Shown: in pieces, positions 62,634 to 64,000 of the stretch
How the letters are laid out: each line of letters begins with the position of its first letter
How positions within the stretch are numbered: position 1 is the first letter of the stretch
Assembly: GCA_013076295.1 (NCBI GenBank)
Contig: RQOL01000374.1
Location: 1,860,001-1,924,000 of the forward strand
From: Sanderia malayensis
Taxonomy: Eukaryota; Cnidaria; Scyphozoa; Semaeostomeae; Pelagiidae
Length of the DNA stretch: 64,000 nt
Direction of reading: 5' to 3'
The notes under the pieces: model-generated
Told to the model about the DNA's origin: nothing
Databases searched by the model: none
What the model saw: the letters and a program-made list of their open reading frames with translations, nothing else
Made by a program: the position numbers and the translations under genes

Positions 62634-62823
62634 GACGAAATTGTCAGCTGCAATTTTCAGGCGTGCAAACTGATCAGAATAATCTCAAGGGATCTAGCAA
62701 GTTGATAGCAAGGTGTGACCCGCTACGATAGTGCAAGCGGACAAACTACCGCCCCCCCAGCAACAGTGACACTTCGCCCAGGTGGTATTAGCTGCGGTTA
62801 AACCAGGTCTAACCGATATTTAA
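62634..62823. repeat. Split direct repeat A1
   Basis: Outer copy of the A repeat (partner 59224-59413). Confidence 0.88.
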
Positions 62824-64000
62824 ACTTACTGGGTGGACCTGTCTCATATTGGTGCACATTTTGCTGCAGGCAGAGACAAGGCCTGCTTTAATATACTGAC
62901 TGGGGGCTAGCCCACATGGTGGCCCCCAGTCAACAAAACTGGCGCAGCCAGATAAATTTTATCAGCCTAATCTTGAGGAGTGTCACATAACGGAGTGCCA
63001 TATACAATTACAAGAATAGCTTTCATTGATAAAGGTATGTTTTAGATTTTGCTGATAAAAGTTCTTGAAACAGTGCATTTTGCAGCAATCTAGAAGCATC
63101 AAAATTTCTTTATTTCTAGAGGACATTCAATTATAAAATATTCAATTACATAAAATTACTAATTGCGATTGTCAACTGTTTCGGTCAACTGTCAACTGTT
63201 TCTCCCCAAATTTTTCCAACAGATATCCCTGCCAAGGTTAATGTTCAATGTTTAATGTTCTGTTCTGAAAATATAGGTCAAGGTCCCTTTCCCGTGAAAA
63301 AGACCCCAGACGGAGACAGTGAACCATGCTGCATTGTAGGTTTTTGTACTGATTCTTTGGTATTATATTTTCTATGGAGTTGTCTTCCCTCTGTGCATAT
63401 TGCAAAATTCATATCTGGTGAAACATACACCTTAATTCAAGAGCCGCAAATTTTACCACAGAAATTATTAACAATCTTATTACCTGCAAACTAACATTGG
63501 CCATTTCATCCATGACTTTCCAAGCTTTTTGGGCCATGCCCTGTACAGCACTGATCAGAAAATATCATATTATTTATCTACTATGTCAAACGCTTTGCTG
63601 GAAAGATTCTTATGAAAATTTAATGTGAATCTTGAAATTATCAGCATAAGTAGGGGGGGTTAAAGCCCAACGGGGCAGCTGCAGCACGGCAGTGGCCCCA
63701 GCCATTCCAATGTAAATATCAGCTCATATTTGGTTTGGGAAAATCCCAGATTTCAGGCTCACCCAGAGCAGCCACAAAAAGGCTGATGTATTCTATGTTG
63801 AAATTTCTTTAGCACAGCAATCGTCACATCATTAAACCGTGAAGCTGTCTATAAAAAATTCTGGAAACCACAAACCGTCAGCTACGGTGAACCGTAAAAC
63901 CGTTTTGGGGCAAAAACCGTGAAACCGTCTAGAAAAGGCTGCAAACTGCGAATTGTCAACCCCTACGACCCCCACTTTTAAGTTGGATGTTCGATTTAAA
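62824..64000. other. No recognised gene; AACCGT-rich end
   Basis: No supported gene. 63830-63960 contains the motif AAACCGT six or so times (AAACCGTGAA, AAACCGTCAG, AAAACCGTTT), suggesting an old degenerate repeat that continues past the window. A 79-codon ORF at 63255-63494 has no recognised domain. Confidence 0.4.

Larger units (their letters stand above)
58990..62823 (-). mobile_element. DIRS/Ngaro-like retrotransposon with split direct repeats
   Basis: On the minus strand the order is: A1 (62823-62634), reverse transcriptase (61580-60497), 88-bp tandem repeats, B1 (59520-59411), A2 (59413-59224), a 123-bp spacer, B2 (59100-58990). A1/A2 and B1/B2 are near-identical direct pairs. This A1...B1-A2-B2 order is the split-direct-repeat layout of Ngaro/PAT-type tyrosine-recombinase retrotransposons. 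The reverse transcriptase type agrees. No tyrosine recombinase is visible. It lies just outside the right end of the MULE-like element. Confidence 0.65.

Overview
The window looks like a repeat-dominated stretch of an animal genome, most likely a cnidarian or another marine invertebrate. This is inferred from the mix of elements: a ZSWIM3-like transposase gene, a CaRF/MULE/SWIM/Ulp1/PHD transposase gene, a PHD-carrying LINE of the L2/CR1/Jockey group, a DIRS/Ngaro-type retroelement and a degenerate Gypsy. There are no bacterial gene layouts, rRNAs, recognisable tRNAs or CRISPR arrays. No intact cellular gene can be named with confidence; nearly everything recognisable is mobile or derived from mobile DNA, and most of it is broken.

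The window consists of three assembled pieces joined by two 100-N gaps (2769-2868 and 26025-26124). The suffix of piece 2 (5525-26024) is nearly identical to the prefix of piece 3 (26125-47173). This is a dovetail overlap, so the apparent 21-kb tandem duplication is probably one locus present twice (unmerged contigs or two haplotypes). Copy A and copy B features are listed separately but should be read as the same features.

Layout of the shared locus, left to right: a multi-kilobase array of a 14-bp minisatellite (consensus TACCCTACAATACA); two head-to-tail Helitron-like non-autonomous elements that carry these arrays (A 4827-13336 and 13337-16069; B 26125-34461 and 34462-37195); a 139-codon minus-strand ORF with a TATA box; a gene-poor stretch with a small MITE-like repeat and a 44-bp tandem repeat; a minus-strand ZSWIM3-like transposase pseudogene whose intron is essentially a Tigger/pogo-like element that itself contains a Gypsy remnant; and the left end of a large Mutator-like (MULE) element.

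Beyond the overlap, 45979-58814 is interpreted as one MULE-like DNA transposon with ~130-bp diverged terminal inverted repeats and a 9-bp target duplication (7 of 9 matching). Its minus-strand gene has, in order, a CaRF/ALS2CR8-like domain, a DDE (MULE) transposase, a SWIM finger, a Ulp1 protease and a PHD finger. It has been cut up by a LINE (about 48880-53580), by a CACTA-like element (55237-57794) that contains a third Helitron-like copy (56366-57339), and by a small MITE. To its right, 58990-62823 is a DIRS/Ngaro-like retroelement with split direct repeats, whose 3' coding part has been replaced by an 88-bp tandem repeat. The last 1.2 kb shows nothing recognisable.
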